NCBI GenBank assembly: GCA_947305795.1
Contig: CAMZEK010000005.1
Span: 1 to 64,000 of the forward strand
Direction of reading: 5' to 3'
Length of the DNA: 64,000 bases
Source: an uncultured Bacteroidales bacterium
GTDB taxonomy: Bacteria > Bacteroidota > Bacteroidia > Bacteroidales > F082
Part shown: positions 17,170 through 26,288 of the stretch, in pieces
Layout of the letters: each line of letters begins with the position of its first letter
Position numbering within the stretch: the first letter of the stretch is position 1
Translations under genes and position numbers: made by a program
The notes under the pieces: model-generated
Databases searched by the model: none
Told to the model about the DNA's origin: nothing
The model's input: only the letters and a program-made list of their open reading frames with translations

Positions 17170-18414
17170 ATGAAAAAGTCCACCCTGTTACTATTGTTTT
17201 TCGGCCTTGCTATCGTCCTCCAAACCAAGGCCCAGCAAAAGACCGTGGTCTATGGCTCTCTTGGCGTGGAGAATGTGAACATCAGCATCGTCAACTCGCA
17301 ATACGGCACCAGCAGCGACACCAAAGGGCAATATGAGCTGCCGCTCTACGACCGCTCGAGAGCCGTCAAGCTGTACTACACGTGCATCGGCTATCAAGAT
17401 ACCATCGTGAGCCTTACGCCGAAACAATTAGAGCACGACTCCATCAATATCAGCTTCCGAATGCGGAAACAGAACTACGACCTGCATGAAATAACCGTCA
17501 CGGCCAAACAAAAGCTTTATGGAGAACGGTACTTTTTCATGGATTTTGAGGTGTTTGACCGATCGATTTGCATCTTGGCGGCCTGCCCCAACAAAAAACA
17601 GCGCTGCCTCATCATGGCTGACGAAAACCTTCGCGGATTCGACACCATTCCCATCCCAGCATACATCACACCCGAGTTTGTAATGCGCGACTGCATGGGT
17701 AACTGTCAACTCATCGCCAAAGACAGTGTTTACGAAATTGATCTTATGTCAGAAAAACACAATGTTATTGCCATCGAAAAATCCTTCTTTTTAAGAACGA
17801 TGAGCGACTGCCTGTTTGCCACCAACGAGCACATCTACTTCAAGGAGAAAGGCATGCAAGGCTATCTTGCCTCCTTTTATAGAGTAGAACGCGAAACAAA
17901 GAAACCCCAGCAGCTTTTCATGAGCGACATGACCGACAACATAAACGATTATTGGGATGAGATGACGTTTTACATGACCTATTGGAGTCCCGATTCACAT
18001 GGTGCCCCTCCCGGCGTTTGGAGTCGCCAAATCAAAAACCATTGGTTTCGGCCTTCCGATGCCGAATTGTTGTTGGCCAACGACGGCTTGTACTATTTTG
18101 ACCAAAGCCTCGGCTTTATCCGGCATTATGATTGGAGCATCCACGAAATTGACTCATGCGCTATTCAATACCCATTCATGGAAGGCTGGAAACATACCGT
18201 ATATCAAGACCGTACCCAAAACAGGTTTTATACAGTCATCAAAGACCAAATGTTCGAAATCAATCCTCTGTCGGGAAACATAACGGCAAAAACGAAGCTG
18301 AACCCCAACCTCTATTCAAAGATTGCCATCCTTAGCGGGCAACTTTTCTTATTAAAGAAAGCGCACCGTTCATACGGAGGGACAATAACACTCATCGAAA
18401 GAAGAAAACTATAA
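17170..18414 (+). CDS. exported CarboxypepD_reg-like protein, paralogue A
   Basis: This 414-aa protein has a signal peptide (MKKSTLLLLFFGLAIVLQTKAQ). An ~80-residue domain like the carboxypeptidase-regulatory-like beta-sandwich follows (VYGSLGVENVNISIV, GTSSDTKGQYELPLYDRS, YYTCIGYQDTIVSL). The remaining ~290 residues are strand-rich and propeller-like with no catalytic motif. The N-terminal domain is nearly identical to that of paralogue C at 21154, while the C-terminal parts hardly match. It has no T9SS sorting domain. Periplasmic or outer-membrane localisation is likely. Role unknown. Confidence 0.8.
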   Translation: MKKSTLLLLFFGLAIVLQTKAQQKTVVYGSLGVENVNISIVNSQYGTSSDTKGQYELPLYDRSRAVKLYYTCIGYQDTIVSLTPKQLEHDSINISFRMRKQNYDLHEITVTAKQKLYGERYFFMDFEVFDRSICILAACPNKKQRCLIMADENLRGFDTIPIPAYITPEFVMRDCMGNCQLIAKDSVYEIDLMSEKHNVIAIEKSFFLRTMSDCLFATNEHIYFKEKGMQGYLASFYRVERETKKPQQLFMSDMTDNINDYWDEMTFYMTYWSPDSHGAPPGVWSRQIKNHWFRPSDAELLLANDGLYYFDQSLGFIRHYDWSIHEIDSCAIQYPFMEGWKHTVYQDRTQNRFYTVIKDQMFEINPLSGNITAKTKLNPNLYSKIAILSGQLFLLKKAHRSYGGTITLIERRKL

Positions 18415-18437
18415 GGTACACAAAAAACTTCACCACC

Positions 18438-19712
18438 GTGAAACCCAGACTCCATTATTCCATACTGCTGTTGACCGCCTTCCTGATGGGAAGCCTAGCA
18501 GCCTCAGCCCAAGAACGCCAAATCATTCAAGGCTACTGCAAGGACGAAAACGGCAAAGCCATTGAAAATGTGAGTGTTTATGTACATGACTCGTTGCTCG
18601 TTTCAGTCAGCGACGAGCAAGGCCGCTTCACATACAATTTTGCCAAAGCAGGCATGAAACTTCGCTTCGCCCACATGGTTTATGAGCCAGCCTATTACAC
18701 CATTAAGGAGAAAGACATCAACGGCAAGAACCTGACCATCAACATGAAAACCAAAAGCCACGAACTGCTTGAGGTGGAAGTGACGGCCAATGCGCCACAC
18801 ATTGTCTTCGACAATCCCGTGATGAGTGTCATCGACTACACTCTCCGCGAGGACGGCATCTATTTGATTGCCTATCGCCGCCGCAACTCTGCCCTGCTCC
18901 ACCTCTCATTCGACATGGATACATTGCACGAATTGCCGATTTCGTCGCGCTATAAGCTACTCAACAAGGACGCTTTTGGCGACATTTACGCCCTCAATGA
19001 CAACCAAGCCAGTCTGGTCGGCTTCATGGAGCTAGAAAATGGGAAGAAAATGATGATGAACTTCTACCATTCCATGCCGCGAAAAAGCTTCTACGACAAG
19101 TTTGCCACCATTGTTGCCGCTTCCGACAGCATTTTTATCACAGGGCGTTACTTCATGTATAACAAGGAGATGTCCTACTACAGCAATACGCTCGGCAGCG
19201 ACGAGGATCCCCGCGAACTCCATCGCATCGTGGACGAGGAGGCGCTCGACGACATCTGGCTCATGACGCACACCCGAGGCGGTATCGGCAACAATTTTTG
19301 GGCCACCGACCCGATTTACAACCCGATTTACGCCTGCAACAACAAATTCTACATCTTCGCCTACACCGACCGCGAGACCCTCGTCTTTGACGCTGCGGGC
19401 AACGAACTGGAGCGTTATCCTTTAACTTTCCATGAGTACCGCAACTGGAACGGTAAAATTCTTCCCGACCGCCGTTGGAAACAGAAAATGTTGATGGACG
19501 CGGCGCGAAAAGAGTTCTACACCTTCTTCGTCACCGACGGCGTCTATACCCTGAAGCGCATCGACCTGAAGACCGGCACCGTCACCTCTGTGATGGACCT
19601 CAGCGGATATCCTTTTGCGCAAAATATGAGGATTCACGACGGCGTGCTGTATTTCATTTATCCTACGGGGGTCAACAAGCGCAAAGCATTATATCAGGTA
19701 CAAATCGAGTAA
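18438..19712 (+). CDS. exported CarboxypepD_reg-like protein, paralogue B (GTG start)
   Basis: This 424-aa protein follows paralogue A after 23 nt. The start is a GTG at 18438, chosen because it alone yields the full signal peptide (KPRLHYSILLLTAFLMGSLAASAQ). The N-terminal domain shares the plan of its neighbours (IIQGYCKDENGKAIENVSVYV, VSVSDEQGRFTYNF) but is more divergent. The C-terminal ~300 residues are a strand-rich, 6-bladed-propeller-like region. No enzyme motif is seen. It is probably co-transcribed with paralogue A. Confidence 0.8.
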   Translation: MKPRLHYSILLLTAFLMGSLAASAQERQIIQGYCKDENGKAIENVSVYVHDSLLVSVSDEQGRFTYNFAKAGMKLRFAHMVYEPAYYTIKEKDINGKNLTINMKTKSHELLEVEVTANAPHIVFDNPVMSVIDYTLREDGIYLIAYRRRNSALLHLSFDMDTLHELPISSRYKLLNKDAFGDIYALNDNQASLVGFMELENGKKMMMNFYHSMPRKSFYDKFATIVAASDSIFITGRYFMYNKEMSYYSNTLGSDEDPRELHRIVDEEALDDIWLMTHTRGGIGNNFWATDPIYNPIYACNNKFYIFAYTDRETLVFDAAGNELERYPLTFHEYRNWNGKILPDRRWKQKMLMDAARKEFYTFFVTDGVYTLKRIDLKTGTVTSVMDLSGYPFAQNMRIHDGVLYFIYPTGVNKRKALYQVQIE

Positions 19713-19738
19713 AAAAATGCCATTATTTCATTATTTTG

Positions 19739-19791
19739 AAGTATAGTTTGAAATATTTTCGTATTTTTGCAAAGTATAGTTCAAAATTTTG
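19739..19791 (+). promoter_or_regulatory. promoter with flanking AAGTATAGTT direct repeats
   Basis: A -7 box TATTTTTG lies at 19762-19769. Copies of AAGTATAGTT followed by an AT-rich tail start at 19739 and at 19772, 33 bp apart, one on each side of the box. The pair could be operator sites for control of the ATPase gene that starts at 19795. Confidence 0.5.
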
Positions 19792-19794
19792 TTT

Positions 19795-21069
19795 ATGAAC
19801 AAAAGCGTCATCAAAGCCATTATCGGGGAAAGGCAGGCTGAGATTCCTCGAATCAAGTTAGTGAAAAGACCCCTAACTTACGAAAGCAGTGTATGTTATG
19901 TAAATGTCGGTATCCGCAGGGCAGGCAAGTCCTATTTGCTTTATCAAGATATTCAAGAGCGCATTGCTTCTGGTCAAATCACCATTGAGGATTGTCTGTT
20001 CATCAACTTTGAGGATGAACGACTCGCGGACATGCGTGCTAACGAGTTGAACCTGCTCATAGAGTGTTATCAGGAAATGTTCGGGCTGCGAAAGCCTTGG
20101 GTGTATTTGGATGAGATTCAGAACATTGAGGGTTGGGAAAAGTTTGTCAGAAGGCTTGCCGATTCCAAGTACCGCGTGATGGTTACTGGCAGCAACGCCA
20201 AGATGCTAAGCAGTCAAGTTGCCACAACGCTTGGCGGACGTTTCGTTATCCGCGAAATTTTCCCTTTCACTTGGCCCGAATACCTCTCTTATCGCAATAT
20301 CCACCTTGGTCCAAATTGGGAATTTGAGCCTGAGACCCGAATCGAGGTCCGTCGCCAATTTGATGACTATTTCTATAATGGAGGCTTTGCCGAAACCTTT
20401 GACATGGTAGGCAAGCGCGAATGGCTCAATAGTCTGTACCAGAAAATTTTCATGGGCGACATAATCACAAGAAACGGTATCCGCAACGAGCGCCAACTCC
20501 GCCTGTTGTCTCGCAAAGTGGCCGACAATGTGATGCAGGCCACGGCCATTTCGCGATTCGAGAACATCATCAAGTCGGCGGGCGACAAAATCACAACCCC
20601 GACCATCAAGGACTATCTGCAATACATGGAGGAGAGTTACCTCGTTTTTTCGATGCCCAATTTCGCCTCGCCCGTGTCGGACCAAGAAACACTGCGCAAG
20701 CGGTATTTCATGGACAACGGACTACTGAATCTGTTCCTTTTCAATGGCGACACCAAACTTTTGGAGAATCTTGTCGCGCTCAAGTTGAGGGAAACCTATT
20801 GGGAGGCTGACGAGCCAAAGGTCTTTTTTTACAAACGGAACAACGTGGATTTGGACTTTTTCGTTCCCGAATTCAACATGGGGGTTCAGCCATCGTATAG
20901 CATTCAGGAACAGGACACACGACATCGAGAAGTGAACACTTTGGTCGATTTCAACAAGGCCTTCAAACTAAAAAAAGCAGTGATTGTAACCTATGACGAA
21001 GAAGAAACCATCGAACAAAACGGCCTGACCATCGAGGTTATTCCTGTTTGGAAATGGTTGATGGCATAA
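19795..21069 (+). CDS. DUF4143 AAA-type ATPase
   Basis: This 424-aa protein belongs to the AAA_14/DUF4143 group common in Bacteroidota genomes. The P-loop is of the family type (VNVGIRRAGKSYLLY). The Walker B-like VYLDEIQN follows, then VMVTGSNAKMLS (sensor 1), the GRFVIREIFPFTWPEYL signature, and the C-terminal DUF4143 region with KVFFYKRNNVDLDFFVPE, which resembles a degenerate nuclease-like fold. The ATG at 19795 is preferred over a TTG two codons upstream. The gene sits between paralogous exported-protein genes that it does not resemble, so it was probably inserted there. The cellular role of this family is not established. Confidence 0.88.
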   Translation: MNKSVIKAIIGERQAEIPRIKLVKRPLTYESSVCYVNVGIRRAGKSYLLYQDIQERIASGQITIEDCLFINFEDERLADMRANELNLLIECYQEMFGLRKPWVYLDEIQNIEGWEKFVRRLADSKYRVMVTGSNAKMLSSQVATTLGGRFVIREIFPFTWPEYLSYRNIHLGPNWEFEPETRIEVRRQFDDYFYNGGFAETFDMVGKREWLNSLYQKIFMGDIITRNGIRNERQLRLLSRKVADNVMQATAISRFENIIKSAGDKITTPTIKDYLQYMEESYLVFSMPNFASPVSDQETLRKRYFMDNGLLNLFLFNGDTKLLENLVALKLRETYWEADEPKVFFYKRNNVDLDFFVPEFNMGVQPSYSIQEQDTRHREVNTLVDFNKAFKLKKAVIVTYDEEETIEQNGLTIEVIPVWKWLMA

Positions 21070-21153
21070 CATAGTAGCCATGAATGTGTTGCAGAAGTGA
21101 ATCGGCATGATTTTTGCAGCAATTTTACCAGTTTTACAAGCAAATTTCCGCTT

Positions 21154-22512
21154 ATGAAAAAGGGCTATACCTTTACCATTGCTTTGCTTTTTCTGGCCTT
21201 TACCCTTTCTGCCCAAACCAAAACCACCGTTTACGGCAACCTCGGCGTGGAGAATGTGAACATCAGCATCGTGAATACGCCCTACGGCACCAGTAGCGAT
21301 GCCAAAGGTCGTTATGAGTTGCCCCTATACGACCGCACAAACGCCGTCAATCTGTATTATTCCTGCATCGGTTATCAGGACACGGTGGTCAGCCTCACGA
21401 CCAAACAGTTGCAGCGCGATTCCATCAACATCAGCTTCAAAATGAGAAAGATGCGTTATGACCTCAATGAAGTGAGCGTTTCGGCAAGTCGCGACTTTTA
21501 CCGCTCCGGGAAAAACCGAAATATCTCCGACATGGTGTTTTTGGACGGGAAAATCTACCTATTGGAAAACAAGCCCAAAACCTCCTTAATGGTCGTTCTC
21601 GACACCGACGGCGTGGAGCAAGCCCGCAAAGATTACGACCAACTCTTTGAAAAACTGCACGTTGATGTTTTCGACGATGTCATCCTCGTTGGGCAGGACA
21701 GTTGCCTTCAAGTGTATTACGACGAACAGAACGGCATCCAGCAAATCTCCGTGTTTTCGAGAGAACTCTACCGCGAGAAACTGCTCCGCATCGTGTGCGA
21801 GTACAACCGAGCCTACATCATCAAGACGGAGGTTCATGACAAAGGTCTTTACTGGCTTAAATACAACCACGGCAAGAGCCAGGATTTCGGCTATGTGCTG
21901 AAAGACGACCCAAACAAAGAACTGCATAGGCTTTGCAGCTTTTTGGACACGATAGGTTACATAGGGTGCCAGTCGCAGTGGATGGCCATCCAAAACGAAT
22001 ACCACCAAGTGGTGGCGGAAGAAAACGGCATCGACCTCATCAATGAAGACATTTGGGACGGTAATTTGGTGCGATTAATCCAAAACTCGAGTTTGCAGCT
22101 GAAAGTGCAATGGTATTGCGCCATCATGGCCAAAAAAGAATTCCAGGTTGTTCCCTTGAAAGTCAACGGTTTGCTGCAATTTGCCGACCTTGACAACCGA
22201 GAAATCGTGGAAATCGGCCCCGACTTCAAGATTGCGAAACGGCAGCCCTTGAAAATCACTTCGGGAGAGAAATTCTTCCAAAACGAGTTCCTTACCGACC
22301 AAGCCACGAACAAGACCTACGGCCTGTTTGTGGACGACGGCGTATATCACCTCGGTTTGTATGACCCCGAAGTGGGCACTGTCGGAATGGGACAAAAGGC
22401 CTGTAAGAAGGTCTACCCGCGCGTGTTCAAGGTGCATAATGGGTATGCTTACAGCGTGTTTTTCGATTCGGGGAGCTACCAAGGGGTGATAAATCGGGTG
22501 AAGATCGAATAA
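21154..22512 (+). CDS. exported CarboxypepD_reg-like protein, paralogue C
   Basis: This 452-aa protein starts at the ATG at 21154, giving the signal peptide MKKGYTFTIALLFLAFTLSAQ. An upstream GTG would add 19 residues and hide it. The ~85-residue N-terminal domain (VYGNLGVENVNISIV, GTSSDAKGRYELPLYDRT, YYSCIGYQDTVVSL) is almost identical to paralogue A. The C-terminal ~350 residues are unrelated at sequence level and look propeller-like. Role unknown. The conserved N-terminus with variable C-terminus suggests a shared anchoring or assembly domain. Confidence 0.8.
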   Translation: MKKGYTFTIALLFLAFTLSAQTKTTVYGNLGVENVNISIVNTPYGTSSDAKGRYELPLYDRTNAVNLYYSCIGYQDTVVSLTTKQLQRDSINISFKMRKMRYDLNEVSVSASRDFYRSGKNRNISDMVFLDGKIYLLENKPKTSLMVVLDTDGVEQARKDYDQLFEKLHVDVFDDVILVGQDSCLQVYYDEQNGIQQISVFSRELYREKLLRIVCEYNRAYIIKTEVHDKGLYWLKYNHGKSQDFGYVLKDDPNKELHRLCSFLDTIGYIGCQSQWMAIQNEYHQVVAEENGIDLINEDIWDGNLVRLIQNSSLQLKVQWYCAIMAKKEFQVVPLKVNGLLQFADLDNREIVEIGPDFKIAKRQPLKITSGEKFFQNEFLTDQATNKTYGLFVDDGVYHLGLYDPEVGTVGMGQKACKKVYPRVFKVHNGYAYSVFFDSGSYQGVINRVKIE

Positions 22513-22518
22513 AAGCCG

Positions 22519-22526
22519 TACCTTTG
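22519..22526 (+). promoter_or_regulatory. -7 promoter box immediately before malQ
   Basis: TACCTTTG ends 4 nt before the ATG at 22531, so initiation about 7 nt downstream would give a leaderless mRNA. Transcription may alternatively come from upstream. Confidence 0.45.
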
Positions 22527-22530
22527 CGAC

Positions 22531-24444
22531 ATGAAAACGCTATTCAGACTCAGATACGACAGCCGTTGGGGAGAAGAATTGTTCCTCACGGGAAACACCT
22601 CAGAATTAGGTAATTGGAACCCTAACAAGGCTGTTCCGATGGAATACATGGGGACTGGGATTTGGTCCGTTTCCATAGAGACGCACGACCGTGCGTCTCT
22701 ACCAGCCACGGAATACAAATATTTCATCCGTGAAAACGGCCAAATCCGCTGGGAAGACGGTCCCAATCGTATTTTGCCCGAAGGCAAAAACAGTGTTTGG
22801 GATTGGTTCGGCCTCACCGAACGCCAAACCATGAAAGGCGTGGCCGTGCCGCTGTTCAGTCTGCGCACGAACGATGATTTCGGCATCGGCGAGTTTGCCG
22901 ACCTGCCGAAATTGGGCGACTGGTGCGTGGCCAACGATTTGAAAATCATCCAAATCCTGCCCATCAACGACACGACGGCGCATTTCGACTGGCGCGATTC
23001 CTATCCTTATAATGCCATTTCGGCTTTTGCATTGAATCCGATTTACCTGAACCTCAAGCAATTGGGCATCAAAGAAAACGCGGCTTTCAAACGAGCAATG
23101 ACGATACTCAATAAAGAGGAATCCGTCAATTATCCTAAAGCACTGAAAATCAAATGGAAATATTTCCAAATCGCGTTTGAACAACAATGGGATACGCTAA
23201 AAGAAACCTCTGATTTCCAACAGTTTGTCAAAGACAATGAAGATTGGCTTCCCGACTATGCCCAATTCTGCGCCAAGCGCGACGGCAATGGTACTGAAAT
23301 CCATCTCTTTCTGCAATACCACTGCGACAAGCAACTGCGCGAGGCCGTCAAAGCATTGCACGACAAGGGGTTGCTGCTGAAGGGCGACATCCCCATCGGC
23401 GTAAATCCCGAAGGCGTGGACGTGAAAAGCCATCCTGATTTGTTCCATCTTGACGTTCAAGTCGGTGCCCCGCCCGATGATTTTGCCGCCGAGGGACAAA
23501 ACTGGGGCTTCCCCTCCTACAACTGGGAGGCGATGGCCAAGGACGGCTACGCTTGGTGGCGTCGCCGCCTACAAGTGATGGCCCGCTATTTCGACGCTTA
23601 CCGCATTGACCATGTTTTGGGCTTCTTCCGCATTTGGGAGATTCCAAAGACGGCCAAATCGGGCTTGTTAGGGCATTTCAGTCCTGCCCTGCCTTTGAGT
23701 TTGGAAGAAATTGAAAATCAAGGTTTTAATTTCATAAAAAGCAAGCATCTGAAGAAAGGTGTCGATACCCTTTTCATTGCTGACCCGAACGAAAAGGACA
23801 AATACATCCCCCGCATTGAACTGCAAAAAACCATGACCTATCAAGCCCTCAGCGAGGAACAAAAACAAGCCATCGACCGCGTTTATGAGGACTTTTATTT
23901 CCACCGTCACAACGAGTTTTGGAAGCAGAAAGCCTTGGAGAAGTTGCCCGCCTTGATTCATGCAACCAATATGATTGCCTGCGGTGAAGATTTGGGAATG
24001 ATTCCCGCATGTGTGCCCGAGGTAATGCAGCAGTTGGGCATCATGAGCCTCGAAGTGCAGCGAATGCCCAAGGTGTTCGGGCATCCGTTTGTGCAGGCCG
24101 AAGACCTACCCGAAAGCTGCGTCTATACCACCGGCACCCACGACATGCCCACCTTGCGCGGCTGGTTAGCCGAAGACCGCGTGCGCACCCGCCAATTTCT
24201 TGACAGTCTTGACCTTGACGACCGAAAAACCACCGCCAAAACCCTCAAAAAAATCATTGAAAAGCATCAGGACAGCCCTTCAAAGTGGAACATCTACCCC
24301 TTGCAAGATTTTTTGGACTTAGACGAACAAAATTGGTCGTCCAACCCAGTGGACGACCAAATCAATGTTCCATCAAACGCCAAAAACCAGTGGAAGTGGC
24401 GGATGAGGATGACGATAGAATCACTTACAGCTTATCGTGAATGA
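22531..24444 (+). CDS. malQ: 4-alpha-glucanotransferase (GH77) with N-terminal CBM20
   Basis: This 637-aa cytoplasmic enzyme transfers maltodextrin segments in maltose and glycogen metabolism. Residues about 1-100 form a starch-binding CBM20 domain (LRYDSRWGEELFLTGNTSELGNW). The GH77 barrel follows, with nucleophile Asp360 (AYRIDHVLGFFR), acid/base Glu486 (CGEDLG) and Asp538 (TGTHDMPTLRGW). It ends at the expected INVPSN element. Many Bacteroidota homologues carry two CBM20 modules and about 890 residues; this one has a single module. A perfect 26-nt palindrome is embedded in frame inside the CBM20 (see the repeat entry). Its 3' end overlaps the convergent DUF2807 gene by 20 bp. Confidence 0.95.
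   Translation: MKTLFRLRYDSRWGEELFLTGNTSELGNWNPNKAVPMEYMGTGIWSVSIETHDRASLPATEYKYFIRENGQIRWEDGPNRILPEGKNSVWDWFGLTERQTMKGVAVPLFSLRTNDDFGIGEFADLPKLGDWCVANDLKIIQILPINDTTAHFDWRDSYPYNAISAFALNPIYLNLKQLGIKENAAFKRAMTILNKEESVNYPKALKIKWKYFQIAFEQQWDTLKETSDFQQFVKDNEDWLPDYAQFCAKRDGNGTEIHLFLQYHCDKQLREAVKALHDKGLLLKGDIPIGVNPEGVDVKSHPDLFHLDVQVGAPPDDFAAEGQNWGFPSYNWEAMAKDGYAWWRRRLQVMARYFDAYRIDHVLGFFRIWEIPKTAKSGLLGHFSPALPLSLEEIENQGFNFIKSKHLKKGVDTLFIADPNEKDKYIPRIELQKTMTYQALSEEQKQAIDRVYEDFYFHRHNEFWKQKALEKLPALIHATNMIACGEDLGMIPACVPEVMQQLGIMSLEVQRMPKVFGHPFVQAEDLPESCVYTTGTHDMPTLRGWLAEDRVRTRQFLDSLDLDDRKTTAKTLKKIIEKHQDSPSKWNIYPLQDFLDLDEQNWSSNPVDDQINVPSNAKNQWKWRMRMTIESLTAYRE
22676..22701. repeat. perfect palindrome inside the malQ reading frame
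   Basis: TAGAGACGCACG, a 2-nt loop and CGTGCGTCTCTA pair at all 12 positions. It encodes the residues IETHDRASLP in frame within the CBM20 domain. It is related to the intergenic palindrome at 14273 and the hairpin at 62438. Confidence 0.85.
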
Positions 24445-25264
24445 TATCCGAGCCGCCTGAAAGGCTACTGTCGGCGGGATTGCCATCACCCGTAAAGTGC
24501 AATTTGCTGGAACCCGAAAGGCGGACTTTGATGTTGCCGTCGCAATGGATAAAAGCATCGCTGGCGCCTGACATCTCGCCTTCACAGCTTCCGCAGCCGA
24601 GGGCGTAACGGTTGCCATCCACTTTCCTGACGATGTTGCTTGAGCCTTCCAGGTCGATGATAAGCTTGTCCACGTCACCCGAGAGTTTGGCATCCGAGGC
24701 GCCACTCATCTCAAGGTTAAGATCGGTGGCGGCCACATTACCCTTAATGTCGGAACTGCCCGACAAATCCGCCTCAATTGTTTCTGCGAAAACGTCTCCA
24801 TAGAAGTTGGAAGCGCCCGACAAAACAATATCCACTTTGTCGGCCTCAATGTCACAATAGAAGTCCGAAGCACCTGACAACTCCACTTCAACCTTATCGC
24901 CCTCAAGGCCATATTCTGAATGGAATTCCGAAGCACCAGAAAGGTCAACGCTCGTCAAATCAACGTTATAAGGCAGAACCACCGTCATGTCCTTACCACG
25001 GTTAGTGTGCCAACCTTTGAGATAGATTTTCAAGGTGTTCCCAACGATTTCAACCATCACGTTGGGCATGACATACTCGCCCGCCGTAATGGTGACTTGT
25101 GTGGCTGCATCGCTGACAGCGACATCAAATGCATCCTGCACCTCAAGTTTGGTGTAGTTGCCTTCAATGCTGAAATCTTGAGTAATGAGTTCTCCCGCAA
25201 ACTTCTGGCAGCTGCTGAATGCAAACAAGACAAGGGTCGAAAGGACAAACAAATACTTTTTCAT
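24425..25264 (-). CDS. DUF2807 putative auto-transporter adhesin head-like lipoprotein
   Basis: This 279-aa protein has a lipoprotein signal with Cys19 (FAFSSCQ). A DUF2807 domain follows, beginning GNYTKLEVQDAFDVAVS and continuing as regular repeats of the type LSGASDF, LSGSSDI, MSGASDA about every 18-20 residues, as in a right-handed beta-helix. Such proteins are predicted to be membrane-anchored and envelope-facing; their role is not established. The stop codon lies within the last codons of malQ on the other strand. Confidence 0.92.
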   Translation of the reverse strand: MKKYLFVLSTLVLFAFSSCQKFAGELITQDFSIEGNYTKLEVQDAFDVAVSDAATQVTITAGEYVMPNVMVEIVGNTLKIYLKGWHTNRGKDMTVVLPYNVDLTSVDLSGASEFHSEYGLEGDKVEVELSGASDFYCDIEADKVDIVLSGASNFYGDVFAETIEADLSGSSDIKGNVAATDLNLEMSGASDAKLSGDVDKLIIDLEGSSNIVRKVDGNRYALGCGSCEGEMSGASDAFIHCDGNIKVRLSGSSKLHFTGDGNPADSSLSGGSDIIHDKL

Positions 25265-25332
25265 TGCTAATTAGAACCGCTGTTATATACCATCGGGGCA
25301 TCGGTTTTTGATTGGTTGATTAAAACTTGGCG

Positions 25333-25340
25333 CAAAATTA
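25333..25340 (-). promoter_or_regulatory. -7 promoter box for the DUF2807 gene
   Basis: On the minus strand this reads TAATTTTG with a TTG 21 nt upstream (25362-25364). The ATG follows 68 nt downstream. Confidence 0.55.
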
Positions 25341-25420
25341 CTGCTTTTTTTCGTACGATTCCAACAAACACAGAAACATCTTTTTTATTGTATTTGTGCT
25401 GCCATTTTTGGAAAAAACCT

Positions 25421-25428
25421 TACCTTTG
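25421..25428 (+). promoter_or_regulatory. -7 promoter box for deoC
   Basis: TACCTTTG lies 20 nt before the ATG at 25449. Confidence 0.55.
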
Positions 25429-25448
25429 AGGCCTAAAATCAAACCACC

Positions 25449-26288
25449 ATGAAATTCAATTCCTACAACCATAGAGAAGACGCGCTGAACGAGCGCATTG
25501 CGCTGATTGTCAACGCTGAAAAGAAAAAGGGCGACGAGAAAGAAGCCCTGCGTACCATCTTCCAAAGCATCGACTTCACCACCCTTGAAGCCTTCGACAA
25601 CGAGGCGAAAATCAAGGACTTCTGCGAAAAAGCCTTGGCTTTCCCGAAGCAGAAGCCACACCTCAGCGTACCCGCCATCTGCATTTACAGTCCCTTCATC
25701 CGTCAGGCCAAGCAACTATTAGCCGGCAGTAACATCCGCGTGGCGACCGTGGCCTGTTGTTTCCCCTCCGGACAGATGCCTTTCGACCTGAAAGTCAAGG
25801 AGGTGGAATATTGCGTCAACGAGGGAGCCGATGAGGTGGATATGGTCATCTCACGCGGCACGTTCCTCGCGGGACGCTATGACGAGGTCTTCAACGAAAT
25901 CAAGATCATCAAGGCGACCTGCGGCGACAAGGCCCGACTGAAAGTCATCCTTGAGACGGGCGAACTGAAGACTGTGCAGAACATCCGCAAGGCCAGCGAA
26001 TTGGCCATCCTCGCCGGTGCCGACTTCATCAAGACCTCGACGGGCAAAGTGCCGGTAGCCGCCACGCCTTTGGCCGCCATCATTATGATTGACACCATCA
26101 AGGAATACTACGAGGCCACGGGCAAGAAGGTTGGCTTCAAGCCTGCCGGCGGCATGAAGGTGCCCGACGATGCCCTCACCTATTATTATTTGGTGAAAAA
26201 CATCCTTGGCGAACAGTGGCTCAACCCGAACCTCTTCCGCGTGGGCACGAGCCGACTGGCTGGGTTAATTTTGGAACAAATTAATTAA
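25449..26288 (+). CDS. deoC: deoxyribose-phosphate aldolase
   Basis: This 279-aa class I aldolase splits 2-deoxyribose-5-phosphate into glyceraldehyde-3-phosphate and acetaldehyde during deoxynucleoside catabolism. The Schiff-base lysine is Lys195 in the DFIKTSTGK motif. Other family blocks are VATVACCFPSGQ, DEVDMVIS, LKVILETGEL and KPAGGMK, with the proton-relay Lys. Length is typical for the Bacteroidota form. A MITE-like element begins directly after its stop codon. Confidence 0.96.
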   Translation: MKFNSYNHREDALNERIALIVNAEKKKGDEKEALRTIFQSIDFTTLEAFDNEAKIKDFCEKALAFPKQKPHLSVPAICIYSPFIRQAKQLLAGSNIRVATVACCFPSGQMPFDLKVKEVEYCVNEGADEVDMVISRGTFLAGRYDEVFNEIKIIKATCGDKARLKVILETGELKTVQNIRKASELAILAGADFIKTSTGKVPVAATPLAAIIMIDTIKEYYEATGKKVGFKPAGGMKVPDDALTYYYLVKNILGEQWLNPNLFRVGTSRLAGLILEQIN

